Positions 48,401 to 61,800 are shown, counted from the stretch's first letter. The stretch is DNA of 64,000 bases from Pseudoscleropodium purum (GCA_963969395.1 OZ017803.1:20894001-20958000), one strand, 5' to 3'. A program made the numbers and translations. The notes: generated by a model from the letters alone, not told the origin.

Positions 48401-49639
48401 GCCCAAAGTAATCCCTACAGTGATCTCAATTGAGTAATGAAAACACGACAGTACACATTTGTTATAACACTCCAATTGACACGAGCACTATCCTCTAGCA
48501 TACACACATTTCAACAGCACATGTTAAGAGTACTTCCAGGGAATCGAATTCCAAGGCCCGTCATACCTGCAATCGGAGGTTGAGGCGTCGAACCTCCTCC
48601 AAGACCACAGCCTGGTCCCAGCCCTCATTAAGATACTGCTCCCAGTCCTGATCCGACTCCATGGTAGCGCCATATCGAATCTCCGTGCCAACGGAGAATA
48701 TACAAAGAGCCGGGGTTAGAAGTGGAGCTTGGCTCCGCAACTCTGTGTACTTCTCAAGCGAGCGGCCCGTGGAGAATACCAACAGTGAATCGTGCGCATA
48801 TTCAGCTGCCCACAAGTTATTGAACCGAAGCAACGATCCGTGTGCTTTGTCTGTGTGGTCCACCTGCCAAGACCTGAGAGTAAAACTTAGGGCTCAATGA
48901 AGGAGAATTCGTCTCTCCACTAACTCTCTAATGCGACATTCCATTACATGATAGATACAATGTTTCTGGAAATAGAAACTTAGCGGCTCAATCTTCTGAG
49001 GGATAATTACGTGACAATTTTCAATTAGGAATTCTCAAAAATGTCATATTAGAAGAACAAGACTGCACCGAGTTTGCAAATCCCAAATTCAAACAATCCT
49101 GCAACCCCCCACAAACTTCTCCCTCCAATTCAGGCACGGTCACCCAAAATTGACAGGGACTCAAAGCGCCACTGATTCCACTGGTGTACATCCCCTTAAG
49201 CCACACACGCCTATTCTCAACTTTGAACCTTCACAACTTTCGCATGCCCCTATCCAAATTCGATCACATTCCCACGCCCTCAAACCCTCGTCCCCCCAAA
49301 CAAGAAACACCACTCAAAATTGGATCAGCAGCACCCTACCATGGTGCCGTCCAAATCCGACACCAACATAAGCTTGGTCCTCCCCTTCTCTCCCGAATTC
49401 TTACTCGCCGTCCCTTGCTGCGTCGTCTCCTCTGTCTTTGCAGCTCGGAAGCGAAACTCTCCCCGGGGGCCAGCAGCCAGCCAAGTGGAGGCGCGAGGAG
49501 GGATCATGGCCACAGATTTGGGAGAGAAGAAGCGCAGTTGAGTGCACGAGATGGAAGAGCGGAGAGCGAGGGAGGAAGAGGAGGAGCGCAAGGCCATGGA
49601 CGTCGTGAGGTGGTAGAGCTGCAGCAGAGACAACGCCAT
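45429..49639 (-). CDS. SPP: sucrose-phosphate phosphatase (sucrose-6F-phosphate phosphohydrolase)
   Basis: Hydrolyses sucrose-6F-phosphate to sucrose and phosphate, the last step of sucrose synthesis after sucrose-phosphate synthase, normally in the cytosol. Eight exons on the minus strand: 49340-49639, 48567-48863, 47642-47743, 47288-47482, 46763-47074, 46397-46586, 46020-46066, 45429-45488, all GT-AG with consistent phases, giving 500 residues. HAD motif I is DLDGT with Asp95 and Asp97; motif II FSTGRS (130-135); motif III Lys255 in GKGEAL; motif IV CGDSGND (279-285). Exons 5-8 form the plant C-terminal domain (S6PP_C type), ending about where other plant SPPs end. The start is the ATG at 49639 in a GCCATGG context. 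Oddity: about 80 extra N-terminal residues before motif I, rich in Ser, Arg and Ala and nearly free of acidic residues over the first 60. Such a leader could target an organelle; plant SPPs I know begin close to motif I. Identity is firm; localisation is inferred. Confidence 0.96.
48332..48567. repeat. direct repeat in SPP intron 2, reaching the donor site
   Basis: About 70-bp units at 48332-48398 and 48499-48567 share 'cata.acacat.tttcaacagcaca', 'taagagtactt', 'ccaaggc.cgtcatac'. The second unit contains the exon 2 donor. Confidence 0.75.
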
Positions 49640-49682
49640 GGCTGGAGAACGGGACGGCAAAACGGCAATGCAAGGGGGAATT

Positions 49683-49937
49683 GGTTTCGTATTTTTCTAA
49701 GTTTGTAGGAATAAAGCAGAAATTTTAGTTTTTTTAAAAATATAAAAATAATAGGGGAACACACTGCAAGGGTTTTTCCGTCAGGAAGAAAGGCTGATTT
49801 CACACAAGGTCAAAATGGGTTTCGTATTTTTCTAAGTTTGTAGGAATAAAGCAGAAGTTTTAGTTTTTTTAAAATAAAAACAATAATCGGAGAATACACT
49901 GCTAGGGTTTTTCCGTCAGGAAGAAAGGCTGATTTCA
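49683..49937. repeat. 120-bp direct duplication upstream of SPP
   Basis: Units 49683-49802 and 49818-49937, period 135 bp, nearly identical from GGTTTCGTATTTTTCTAAG to GAAGAAAGGCTGATTTCA. Read on the SPP strand, the distal unit has AAACCCTA (a telo-box), the proximal one AAACCCTT. Confidence 0.92.
49728..49745 (-). promoter_or_regulatory. possible TATA region of SPP
   Basis: Minus-strand TTTTTATATTTTTAAA lies about 95 bp before the SPP start codon, inside the proximal unit of the duplication. The distal unit lacks the TATAT string. Confidence 0.3.
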
Positions 49938-50900
49938 AAAACTTGTCACCACGAGATATCGAATGCACAAGCAGACCATTTAACTCAATTTGGATATCTC
50001 ACCATCATCAGTTCATCACCTGGTAGAATAGAGTTGTTTTGGAACATAAAGTAGGAACTTTTGAAAACAATCCACAAATGCACCTATTGTAGACAGCCCC
50101 CCATACAATTGTTCAAAGATTAGGCAAAAAGTAACATACAAAGAACTATATCACACACGAAATATTGTGGAAATAAATGCCTTTAATGCAAGAAAATTAT
50201 CACCCATTGATTTGGACATCACCATTCCATCACAATAATGTTGGGTAGATAGTTCTTGCAAATACAACAAATTGCCTATACAAATATGACAACCTTGGCT
50301 CTTGAATTTGTCTTGGAATTTGTAATGCCTACCTCAAATTAGAATCCTCAACCAAACAAAAGAAAGCCTAAACACCATTGAACTCAAACCTTGTCTCTTT
50401 TATTTAGAATGGTTGTAGAATTTCAATTGGGGTAGTGCAAGGTACAACTATCAAGTAATGAATGTAGATTAGCAACAATAGTTAGTTTGCATGAGGGGTG
50501 GGTCCAACATGCCATCAACCTCAAAATTGTTGCCATATTGATTCATCAAACAACTACAAGAAGTCAAGGCAATTTTGATGCTTCTTTTGGTTGAAGTAGT
50601 CTTATGGTGATGATGGCCATCATTGTGGTTTGAATTGGGCCCCATAGAAATTGCCTCACAACTAGTTTAACAAATTAGAAGAGAAGATCTATTATACCAA
50701 GGATTATCATGCAACACATTCATGTTCTTCAACAATTCTATAAGTCATGAATCTCAACCTAGCTTGTCCCTCGAATTGATTCCTTAACTACTTCAACGAA
50801 AAGAAGCATCAACTTTTCTTTCCATTATCCTTCCTCACCATGAGTGAAGAAGACTATCAAGCCATGGTGAAGAAGGTCATTAGAAAGAAGATTCAATGCA
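49938..50900. other. gene-free stretch
   Basis: No exon or structured element recognised between the SPP upstream duplication and the transposase remnant. Confidence 0.45.
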
Positions 50901-50929
50901 TTTTCCTAGATTTCTTTCTACAATTTGTC

Positions 50930-52370
50930 ACCCTAGCCATCTCACTTGACTTTCTCCCAATACTTTGTAAATCATTTGTTCATTGCTTGGGTTTTTGTTT
51001 TGTTGTCCACCTTCTCTTGCTTTTGTCTTTCTATGTCTCCTTTAGTCACCACCTTTCAGAGCTTAGCCTCTTTAAGGAGAGCCTCTTTCCGGGCTACTTT
51101 GGTTGCAAGTCCTACTACAAAATTATTGGAAGTAAGTATGTGGCTAATAGAGTAGTTGATATGGGGCTCTTCTTCTTTTGATAATAGAATATGCACTAGA
51201 ACATCTTTTTGCAAAAAGACTAGAAATTGGTTGATGCCAACTTCACCCTTATTTGGGTCAATTTCTCACCTCCCTAATTAATATCTTTGCTCCAATCACC
51301 ATAGTTTTTGGCATGCACATAGTAGTGTACCAATGTCAACTACCTTACCTCTTCTAAATTAGCTAAAGCAGCCTCCAACTATTTGGTTTAATCTTCTTTT
51401 TTCATCAAAAATGTAATCGGAATTTAGATTGTTGTCTTTTGCTCAATTTAGTTGAGACTGTAACTTCTCTTGCAAGGACTACTTGAGATCATTCATTTTC
51501 CATGTGAAGATCAAAGGCCATTGACAAGTTCAAACTTTATATTGGAATACTATTCATTGCAACCAAATCAATAGCCTCAAGCACTTTCTTAAAATATTCA
51601 CTTGAAACCATCTTTCCATCCATGACATGTGATTGAATGGGAAGATGCCGGTTGTATGGAAGCCGCTTCTAATGTTTGATTCTAATATCCTCTTGATGAA
51701 GGCTATAGACTTCTTAGATGTTAATCGTTTTTGGGTTACATTTTTTGACTCGTTTTTCAATGTCCAAACATCTCTAAGCAAGCTAAGTGGATTGCTTACT
51801 TAAATGGTTTGAAACAAGAAACATCTAACATTGCATCACATGGAAAGTATAAGATGGAAGGGTTAAAGGATCCAATCGTACATTACAAGCCATTTTGACA
51901 ACATTGATAATCATAGGAAAACCATGACTATTAAAGGTGAGGAGATTGTGACCAATTAGTAGTAGAAATTCCTAAACCACATTGTTATACATTTCTTACA
52001 AAATGCCCTATTTAAGCCTTGAATAGATGCCATGTCATCCACACCTTTGCTTGCATGCCTATAGATGCATAGATCTCACAATCCTTGATGTAGTCTCATT
52101 GAAAATCTTACTTCTAAAAATGTAGAAACTTGGAATGTAGTAACTAGTGGCATTCACACAACACTAAAAGCCTTTATTATTCCTTTCGATCAATTGAATG
52201 CATGCTTTACATTCTAATATTGATCCCAACCTACTCCCCTTCATTGCACCCAACTTAAACTCTTGATCCATCAAATTTCCAAATGTAAAATTATTTATTT
52301 AACTAAATTCTAGTATATTTTGCAAATTTTCATAAAACGTGCCACATTACTTGTACTATAAGAAAAAGAG
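50930..52370 (-). pseudogene. pogo/Tigger-like DDE transposase remnant
   Basis: Read on the minus strand, with several stops and frame changes, the pieces follow the order of plant Tigger/pogo-type (Tc1/mariner superfamily, DDE_1) transposases: MDQEFKLG (about 52265-52290), CCVNATSYYIPSFYIF (about 52130-52180), MQAKVWMT (52033-52056) with HLFKA-IGHFV, NSHG (about 51925), TLPSYTFHVMQ (about 51840-51875), FKPFK (51799-51813), then an open stretch 51554-51781 with RDVWTL and SGFHTTGIFPFN. The Asp expected before the second SHG motif is gone. A Lys/Glu-rich tail may continue to about 50930. A pro-transposon terminus and target duplication were not found. It cannot encode an active enzyme. The match rests on remembered family motifs. 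Confidence 0.75.
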
Positions 52371-54099
52371 CAATCAATGATTGGCAATAATGACTCAAAA
52401 ACTAGTCACTTAGGACATTTAAGATTGGACAATTAGCCACAATCTTTTGGCTTTCCTAGCATATAAACTTTGTGACATGCGTATGTAGTAAGAGTAATTT
52501 TGAAATGTCACTTTCTAAATCCTTCTTTAAGAGATATCATCCATAATTGAATGGCCTTCACGACTTGTACTTTCAACATTGCCTGTTGATTGGATGTCTA
52601 TAGTTTGTCACACCTAAAATATATGTTATAATTTTTTTCTCTAAGTATACAGTTTGAGAATCAATTTATCCCTCTTTTGCAAGATAAAGTGAGTCCCAAT
52701 GACATGACTACTCAAAACGCTCCAAAATGATTTGAATAAATATTTAAGTATAGTTTAGATTATTAAATTATCTACATAACAATTTTAATTAGTTGTTAAA
52801 AGGAAAAAATTATCTTATTGAGAGCACCAAAGTATCTATGAACAAATTTTAATTTATAAGATGAAGTAGCATAACTTCCATGACTTATGCAAATGATGAG
52901 TATTTTCTTTGATCCTATATTCTTGAGTTTACAACATTGTTATAGGTACAAATCTCACTTGTTGGTTCTTCATAGAAAACTAAAAGAAATACCAAATTCT
53001 ATTTTTGATACAATTTTTTAATCCCAAATGAATAAACAATGAATTTTTATAGTAATGAAAATATATGAAGCTAAACATCTACTCTAAACTTTTCATCGAT
53101 AGAGAGTGTATTTCACATAAGGTAGAAGTGCCTATTTCAGATAACTTAAGCATTTTAGACTAGATATTGTGGGAAAGTCATAGGGAACTGAGTTCACTAT
53201 GTACAAAAATAGATTGTGGAAGAATGCAAAAAAAAAAAAAAAAAAAAAAAAAATCTCCAAAAATGAATATTTTATTGAATATAAAAGTAGATTTTGCACC
53301 CCAAATCCATTCTAGTTTTATAGACTCACCTATTATGGTTAGCTTTGGCTCTTTTCCTTAGGCCAAGAGGGAAGAGAGATGAGTGGACAAAAAGGTTTAA
53401 ACCAAGAATCTTTTTCAATGACCATTGCATCTAGTTATTGTCTATAATAGGTTAGCCTATGAAGCAATCATAGGGGGCCTATCCAAAATAGGTACTTCTA
53501 CCTTAGCTATGATTTTATACAGGTTGGCGGCTTTAGAAATAAGTCACAACAAAGTACAATTATCTTGCAATAATTTGTAATATTTTTTGCTAAGACAAAA
53601 TATTTGGATTTAAGGTGAAAATAATCTGAAGAGGCATCTTAGCATTATTCTTATTAATGTCAATCTATTCAATTTTTTTGGATCTTATTAGGAGTTAAAA
53701 AAAATTCTATATTTTCTTATTTAGAATACATTTTCTAGACATTATTATTTGATAAATTGTGAATTTTCAAAATACTAAAAATGGTTGTATCCAAAACCAT
53801 CCTTAGGATTTTTAAACAAAAGTCGAATATTGTAGGTAAAAGGCTAAAATTAAAGATAAGATTCAATAGGTGTCAATTTTTTAAAATAGGCCACAATTAG
53901 TCATTAAATATAGGTATCATATTATAAGATCACAATATCCACCTTTGTAACATTATTTGAGGCATAATAGAACTTTATATAACATTTAATATATTTGATG
54001 TGCATATAAAGAGAGTCAAAATTTCAGTTAGTGATAATTTGATATTTGTTGATATATTGAAATAAAATAATCACAAAACTTTAAGAATTCATGTAGATT
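52371..54099. other. gene-free AT-rich stretch
   Basis: A TACTATAAGAAAAAG string near 52357 resembles a CACTA-type MITE end. A pure poly(A) run of about 27 lies at 53227-53253. Otherwise featureless. Confidence 0.45.
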
Positions 54100-55400
54100 A
54101 TGTGAATTTTCCAAAGCAAGACTTTAGTGAACCTTAAAGTGTCATGTAGATGCATCTTTGAATAGTTTTTGAAAGCCTCAAAACCACTCACTAAAAGTAA
54201 ATTTTACACTTATGTTAGTGTCATTTGGGATTGTAGTGTCCTATGACACCTCCCTCAAAAATGAAACTAAATATTGGCATTCATATTATACTACGGCATG
54301 TGAACAACCGTGGTTGTAGTTTTAGCATCTCACACTCACACCAAAATTCTTGTATTAAAAAGATTTTTTTTGGTGGATTTTCAAAGTTAAATTGTATAGT
54401 ATTTTTTCAAATTTGACCATATAATCGTGTTTAAAAACTATATCTAACATTTAATTCTTAATGCAAACTTCAAAATAGTTGGGGATTTCTATAACTTAGA
54501 GTTATAAAATAGTCTTCATTTGTCATCGTTTGTCATGATTGAACCAATATCATTTTCAATTTGGAATAAAGAATCTTAAAATTTAAACCGATTTTTTATA
54601 TTATATAAACCTCAAAATTTACTTCTTTAAATAACCATATTATGATGTTATATTAATTGCATATACCTCCTTTAGATACTTAGAGTAGTCTTCTAATAGA
54701 TTCAAAACCATTCACTATATATAAATTTGACAATTTGACACTTATGCTAGTATCATTTGTAAGTGTAGTGCCAAATGACACCTAAAACCAAATAAAATTA
54801 AAGAATCTATTTTATGTTATACCATATCAATAACTTCAATTACAGATTTAGTATATCACACAAAAATGTTGTACTAAACCATTTTTTTTAAATCTACATT
54901 TATTCACTTGAAAACCATTAAAAATATTTGAGGCCTCTAGAGGGCCATTTGACTTTGGACTAGCATCCCAAAAATTTAAATTGTTTTTAATTTGTTTTTA
55001 AAATTAAAAAATATTTGAAAAATATTTTGATACTAGTCTCTAAAGGTCATACTACTTTTGGAAGGCTTCAAATTTTTTCTAATGCTTAATATTATTTAAT
55101 TTTTTTGAAATTATTTTTTGTAGATTTATCCAAATTTGAACATACTAATCATTTCTAAAAACTACATGAACTTCATTGATGTAATTGAACATATTGACAT
55201 ATTGTAATGATCAAAATAACAACTCCAATACATCATTAGCATATACCTCCTTAAGATGCTTGTAAGAGAAATATAATTGAAGCTATGATCTTTGGTGATC
55301 ACTTTGAATAAGTCTGACAAATCATAATTGTAGTGTCAAATATCTTGCGATGTGGCTAAAGATATGATAGTGAATGTGAACAAGCATGGGAGCACAAATG
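54100..55400. repeat. diverged tandem repeat, period about 0.56-0.58 kb
   Basis: Units from about 54110, 54659 and 55237. The last two begin GCATATACCTCCTTxAGAT. The first two share 'ttacacttatgttagtgtcattt'-like and 'gtagtg.c..atgacacc' text, then TTGTACTAAA/TTGTATTAAA before a T-run. The third is the most decayed. Confidence 0.55.
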
Positions 55401-58400
55401 ATGATATGACTTCATTTATTATTGTAGGCAAAATTCAAAGAGTTTTTTACCATTGTGGGGTCTAATAGGCATGATTTCATTTTATCTTCTCAAAATGACT
55501 TCTAAGACGTTTTAATTTTGCAATAAGTTTGGTATATAATGTCATACCACCAAGAGTCAACTAGAAGTAGGATGACAAGCTTTAAAATAATCTTTAGCAT
55601 AATATATAACACTTTAAGATACATTGGAATAGAAAATGTTCAATCCATCTCAAAAGCTAATAAAATAACCTTGTCCACAATGATTGTGAAATTTTCCGCA
55701 GTGACAATATATTGTTCATAGTGACTCACTTGTAGTCATCTTGGATAAAGAATATAGTCATTGAGGACATGTTTTTCTATTTAGTTTGATGTATATCTTG
55801 AAACTTTGCTATCTTAAATATTTCTAGCATTCAAACATGAGAGCTATATAAATGTCATTTTTCATATTCACTTTTGTTGCTCAACCTCTAATTATTGCTT
55901 AAAGATTTATATTTGAAATGAATTCAAATAAATCTTCAATATATCAAAATTCATATTTTTAATTCTTTCGACCTTTTTTAATTTTTCAATTAGTAATTGA
56001 ACATTTAAAGACTACAAAGTGCATAATTTCAATGTAAATTCAAAAATTATAATTATAATTCACTTCAAAATTGGCTAAAAATATTGGATTTATGATATGC
56101 TTGAATTGAATATGTATATATCATTATTATTTTCAAGAAACAACCAAATTCTACTTTTGAAAGTTTAATCAATATCTTGAAGGCTCAAAATGAGAATTTT
56201 ATTGCATTTTTAACTATACTTCAGAATCCCATGGTCTTTAAAAGGCTAATTATAAAACATTATAAATCATGTGAAGACAAATTTGAAGGTGTCACTAATT
56301 GGTTTAGTAGTAAATTTAGTGAATACTAATTATACAAAATTAGCTTTAAGTTAGTATCAATTTTTATGTCATAAGTAAAGAAGGTGGGGTATAAATTTTT
56401 CACTTGTATAAAGTAAAAGAATTGGGTGGGAAGAAAAACTTCCTTTCATTATTCTATAACTCAAAAATTCACTAATTAATTGACAAATATAAAAATTTAT
56501 TTGTGATTTACAAAGTTGTACTAATTAATTGGGAAATGAATTGGAAGTCTTTATCTTTTAAAGATGGAATTTTATAAGTAAAAGTAGCTAGTTCAATAAA
56601 TATTATACTTGAAGTAACAAGAATCCTTAGGATATAGACATGTTTCTTGCTATAGGATGCAACATTGCTATGTAATTTGAAAATAAAAGGAAGTTAAAAA
56701 GTATTTCAATGAATGACTTAAAAGTGCTTTTTGAAAACAAAAAAATAGAAAGTTGTAGTAAACTTGTGTGACAAATCCTTAATTCCATAATACCAATTGA
56801 ATTGAATTAACTTGTAATTATATTAAAATTAGTCAATATGTCTTTTATATAATTATATTATAACAATTAATCACCTTAATTGAGTAAAAGAGGTGGTGCA
56901 ATGTCCTTATGTGGATTTTGTATGAGGTAAATCCATACTTGGCAAATTTAAGAAAAATTTAGAGGTTTATTTGAGTTTTTGAAATCAAATGAATTTTCAA
57001 TTAGAACTAGGGAACTTGAAATCCTAATGTAAGTATAGCTTTTAGTGATAAAAGAATTTTGTTTATATTAAATTAACTACATCAATGAAATGTATCAATT
57101 TGAAATTTATTTTTTGTATTGTTAAAGTAGGTGGCAATTGATTGATAAAATTTATCAAATTTCTTTGTAAATTAGATTTTAAAGACTACTTTATGCATGT
57201 ATATAAATAAATGGCTAATTGCACAAGTATTATAGATTTATGAAGAAGTGATTTCATGTCCTTCAACTCATGATCCTAACCAATCACTTGTTCATTCCAA
57301 ACTTCATTACAATATAACTTATTTTTTATTTGAAACTAATTTTTTGAAAGGTAATTTCTTGTAAATTGAGGTATTTGAATTTCATCATGAAATCATAAAA
57401 TCAATTATATAGATGTAAATTGGAACCAAAAAACAATAATTTTTGTTAAATTCATATGTTATCTACAAAAATAAATTTCTTTAGTCCATAATCCATTAAA
57501 TAAAGTTGAAAAATTAGGATTTATAAAGAATCCATACAATTGGATATGCTTTAAGAGTTTTAGATTGTAATTTTGGCTTGAAAGTCTTCTAAAATCTAGA
57601 GGAAGCACCTTCTTGAAAACCTCCTTGTATTATAGGGATTTATTATTTTTGATGATTAATTATCATATCCCTATTGCTAGATAATTTTCTAACAAGCCTT
57701 ATTTTATGAAACACTATATACCATATAAATTATTTGTGAGCCTTTTATTTGAAGGCCTACATAATTATAATTTTTTGGTAGAAGTATAGAAACTCATAAA
57801 TTCTATCAATTTAAAAGTACATGCAAAAGAGAGCAAAAACTTATTTATATAGAAGGTTGAATTATGACAAGATATTAGGCATATTCTTGTAAATAATCAT
57901 GCCATAAAAGCATTGAAATGAAACATTGAAGATACACAAAAGCTTGAACTATGATAAAACACCAAGCATACACTTGTATCAGTCCTTTTTTTTTTTTTTT
58001 TTGGGTGGAGGGGGGATCCTAGGGTTGGATTGCACCATTTGAAAATAAATGTCTACTTCTTACTAAAGTAATATTTTTGCCATAAAATTTTATTTCTATC
58101 AAAAATGTCGATGAAGTCTTCAAATTTGAATGGAAAATGTATGAATATGACTAAAAAGTGTTTCTTGGTCCAAAAGAAAAAATAGATGTGGAAATACTAT
58201 GCTTCATCAAATTTTAAATGATTGCTATCCTAGCACATTTAAAAAAAAAAGAAAAAAAGGGTTGACTTGTTTACAATCAAGCCATAAAAGCATTGAAAAT
58301 GAAGTATTCTTGAAATAGACTAAAATCATATATGATTTTGGTGAAAGTCTAAAGACTTGAAAATCTTGGTTTGTGCAATCTATACTTGCCCACCTTGGAA

Positions 58401-58520
58401 ACCTATGCAAGTATTGGCATTTGCATTAGTTTCATCCATCTAACAAACTTGAGATTTACAACAGCAAATGAAATTTTAGGATTCAAATATGCTATAGAAC
58501 CTTCATTTATAAATAAAATG
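55401..58520. other. gene-free AT-rich stretch
   Basis: No exon, RNA gene or structured repeat recognised. A poly(T) run lies at about 57987-58002. Confidence 0.5.
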
Positions 58521-58845
58521 GGCAAACATCCTTGGCTATATCCTACTATTAATATTAGTTCTATTTTTTTGAATACAAGGCTTTTCTATATACCTATTCT
58601 AATTGCAACACTTCTATAATACTATATCATATCATGTCTTATAAGTAACCAAAATTCTAATGAAATTTGAAATATTACATTGAAAACTTGATCCTTTATA
58701 TGATATGATGCAATATATTATTATAGAAGTACTACATTTAGAGTAGGTATACACATAGAAAAAGCCTTGTGTTCAAATTTTTTTGATCTAATTTAGTATG
58801 GTTTAGCTACTTTAGTTTCTAATATTCTAAGGAAAGCTTCCCCTA
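58521..58845. mobile_element. foldback element of about 0.32 kb
   Basis: Inverted arms of at least 100 bp: left TTTTTTTGAATACAAGGC, 'ttttctatatacctattcta', 'acttctataata', 'atatcatatcat'; right ATATGATATGATG, 'tattatagaagtac', 'tagagtaggtatacacatagaaaa', GCCTTGTGTTCAAATTTTTT. Outer limits and target duplication are uncertain. Confidence 0.75.
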
Positions 58846-61800
58846 CTCCCCTAGTAACATCAATGATAAATTATTATTCTATATTTCCAATTATATCACA
58901 TTTTTATTTATTTTTAAATTTGAATATTTTCCTAAACCTATAAATATTAACTACACATAACAATGAAATTAGGTTGTCTTAACAATTAGGTTGCTTTATC
59001 CCCCAAAAGCTATTATGCAGGTCATCAAAGCCAATATGTATTTCTATATATATTTTCATTTATATATATGTAGTTTTATGAGTCCCAATTACAACAATAC
59101 CTAATTCAAAAGAAGTGCATTCTTGTGTATTAATTATAAATATTTATATTCTATCAAACATCAAGAAATCAATAAGGGACAACTTAATTTATTATTTTGT
59201 GTATTTTGTGTAGTATAAATTTGACATTAATAAAATCAAGATTATGTAAATCATAAATGATCTAGCACCTATCAAGATATAGAATATTTACTTGGTATCT
59301 CAAGATTCTTGTTGATCACTGTTCGAGTACCTATTCCATTCAAAAGTGCCCTTTCCCCATCTCTATATATATATAATCACAAATTAAACATGGTTGGCTT
59401 TGTCCTCATAAGATTCATTCTTTTATTTAATTTTGGTAGAGAATAAATAATTCTTTCAAATTCATGATAAAGAAATGTTCATTTATTGTTGCTTTTCAAA
59501 TACCAATTAAAACATGGGTAATTGTTTGCTATACACTAATTTCCATCATGATAGGCAAAACACTAATTAAGGGGCATGAAATGCTTGATTTTCAATTTTG
59601 CTCTATTATTGCACAAAAATTTGTAATAAAATTTTTTCCCATTTTGCTAGTGCTAGTATATGACCTTAATTAAAAGATTCAGGACAATTTCTACTTTACA
59701 ATTTGAAAAAGATACACATTCAAAAAGACAAAAAGTAGAAAAAAAATTATTTAAACTTTTGATAAAGTAAAGTAAGGTTTAATTTGAACATCAAAAGTTA
59801 ATATTAAAGTGAAAATGAACATAAAATAAATACAAATACAAAAGAACATTCTTATGATTCTAAATTCTATATTAACTTTAAAAGTTCTTTGACTATTATC
59901 TATAAGAGTGTTATAAATGTCACTTTCTAGTTCATTGAGCATATTAAATAAAATATAAAATTATTTTCAAACTTTCAAACCATACCAATTTCTTAGAGTA
60001 CCACTTTAGGAATTTAGAAAATCTTCTTAAACCATTTGACTACATAGATTGCAATAGTACAACATTTGAAGTTGAAGAAAAGAAATTTGACTCCACTTGG
60101 TTGAGAAATAGGCACTATCCAACTTTAAAAACTTGAACCATTGAATAGATAATTATGTTAGTTACTTACATGCCAATTTTTTTAAATAATGAAGGTATCA
60201 AATGTACAAACAAAAATCTTGCATTGAAAGGATGACTATCCCCCCAAAAGCAAGTTCTACGTGGACAAGATTTCAATTTTTCTTAAAAGACTCATTTTTT
60301 AGAAGAATTGAAATTTTGATGGTCAATACAAAAATAAATATTAAAAAATAAAACCTCACGAAGGTAAACTAGAATGAGTGCTAATGGTTCTAAATTTTTT
60401 TTTAAATTTCTATTTTAGTGCATCGAGTAAAAATTGAAAAAAAATTATTTTTTCATTTTCAATCAAAAATAATTATTCTTTACTACTATGAGAATATGTT
60501 GAAAAAATTCAGTTTATTTGGCTTTATAGATAACAAAATATAAGCATACATTCAAAATTATTGAAATTTTTTTAGCTCGCTTGATTTCTTGCTCGACTAC
60601 TTGCCCTTTCTATTAGCATGTTGTCCAAGCTGACTTTAAATTTCTGATTTGCTCACTTGATTGGAAAAAAATTTGAAAAGTTTATAAAATGTGCATCTTT
60701 GGTAAGAATTCACTTTCATTGCCATCATATGAACCTACCCAAGCTTTCAAAAACCTCTATGGGAGCTTACAAAATGTTAGGGATTAATATTTTTGAATTT
60801 CATTCGTTCTTACCAATGATATTTTTTATTTTAGCATGCATGATGCATTGTGACAAAGTCTATATTAGTATATATTAATCATCCAAACAATTTATTAGGG
60901 ATTCCTTAACAAAAAAATTCAATATATTTATATATCTTTGATTTATTTAGATTGCAAAAAAGAATTTCCACCTAAAATTCAATGTGCAATGTATTGTGGG
61001 AATTTCAAAGTTTGACATGGATTCCTTATCTTTAATTTTGAATTTCATATTCTATTTTTTTTCCAATCTTCAACAATTGCCACTTGGCCACAAAATAGAA
61101 AAAAGAAGTTATAATATTCTAGCAAGGCTTTAAAATTGAATGTTCATTTAATTTCACAGGATTGCAACAAATAAAATGCGATATGATTTTTCATTATTTT
61201 TTATGATCCTCCCAAGGTTGGATGACCTCATGATTAGCTTCAACTTTTATACATAACTCTTTTTCTATACCTTCAATGTTTTGATCGATTATAAATTTAA
61301 TTTATGAAGGACTAGGAATGTGCAATCAATCATATTGGTAGAATACAATTCATTGATTATTTATTACACTTAATTATTAGATGCCAAATTGCCAAAGGAA
61401 AATCGCAAAGTCAAAATCTTGAAACTTAATTTAAAAAACATCTCCATGTATCACTAGTAACTCAATAAGAATGCTCTAGCTTAATCTTCATTGTTACAAG
61501 ACTTGGCATGATTAAAAATGCCAAAATTGTGACATTTTATTGCACCCAACTTCAAAACTAGGCTTAGCATCAATTTAAAAGTGTTTAAAAACAAGGAATA
61601 TTGTGAATTTACATGGATGTAACAAAGCATGTGAAATAATACATTATGTTACACAAAATCCCATCATGTACTTCAAGTGTATAAAATGCTTCATTTGCAC
61701 TAATTTTGCACTGAAATTGCATTATTTGCATTAAAAACTACACTTACCTATTTATCCCTTTTTTTCTACATAGATAATTTATTACATTTAATAAAAAAAT

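Noticed and set aside
49184..49708. 174-codon open frame (+) over SPP exon 1
   Set aside because: Shadow of the GC-rich SPP first exon on the opposite strand.
50840..51181. 113-codon open frame (+)
   Set aside because: Lies opposite the transposase remnant; hydrophobic shadow of its Lys/Glu-rich tail.
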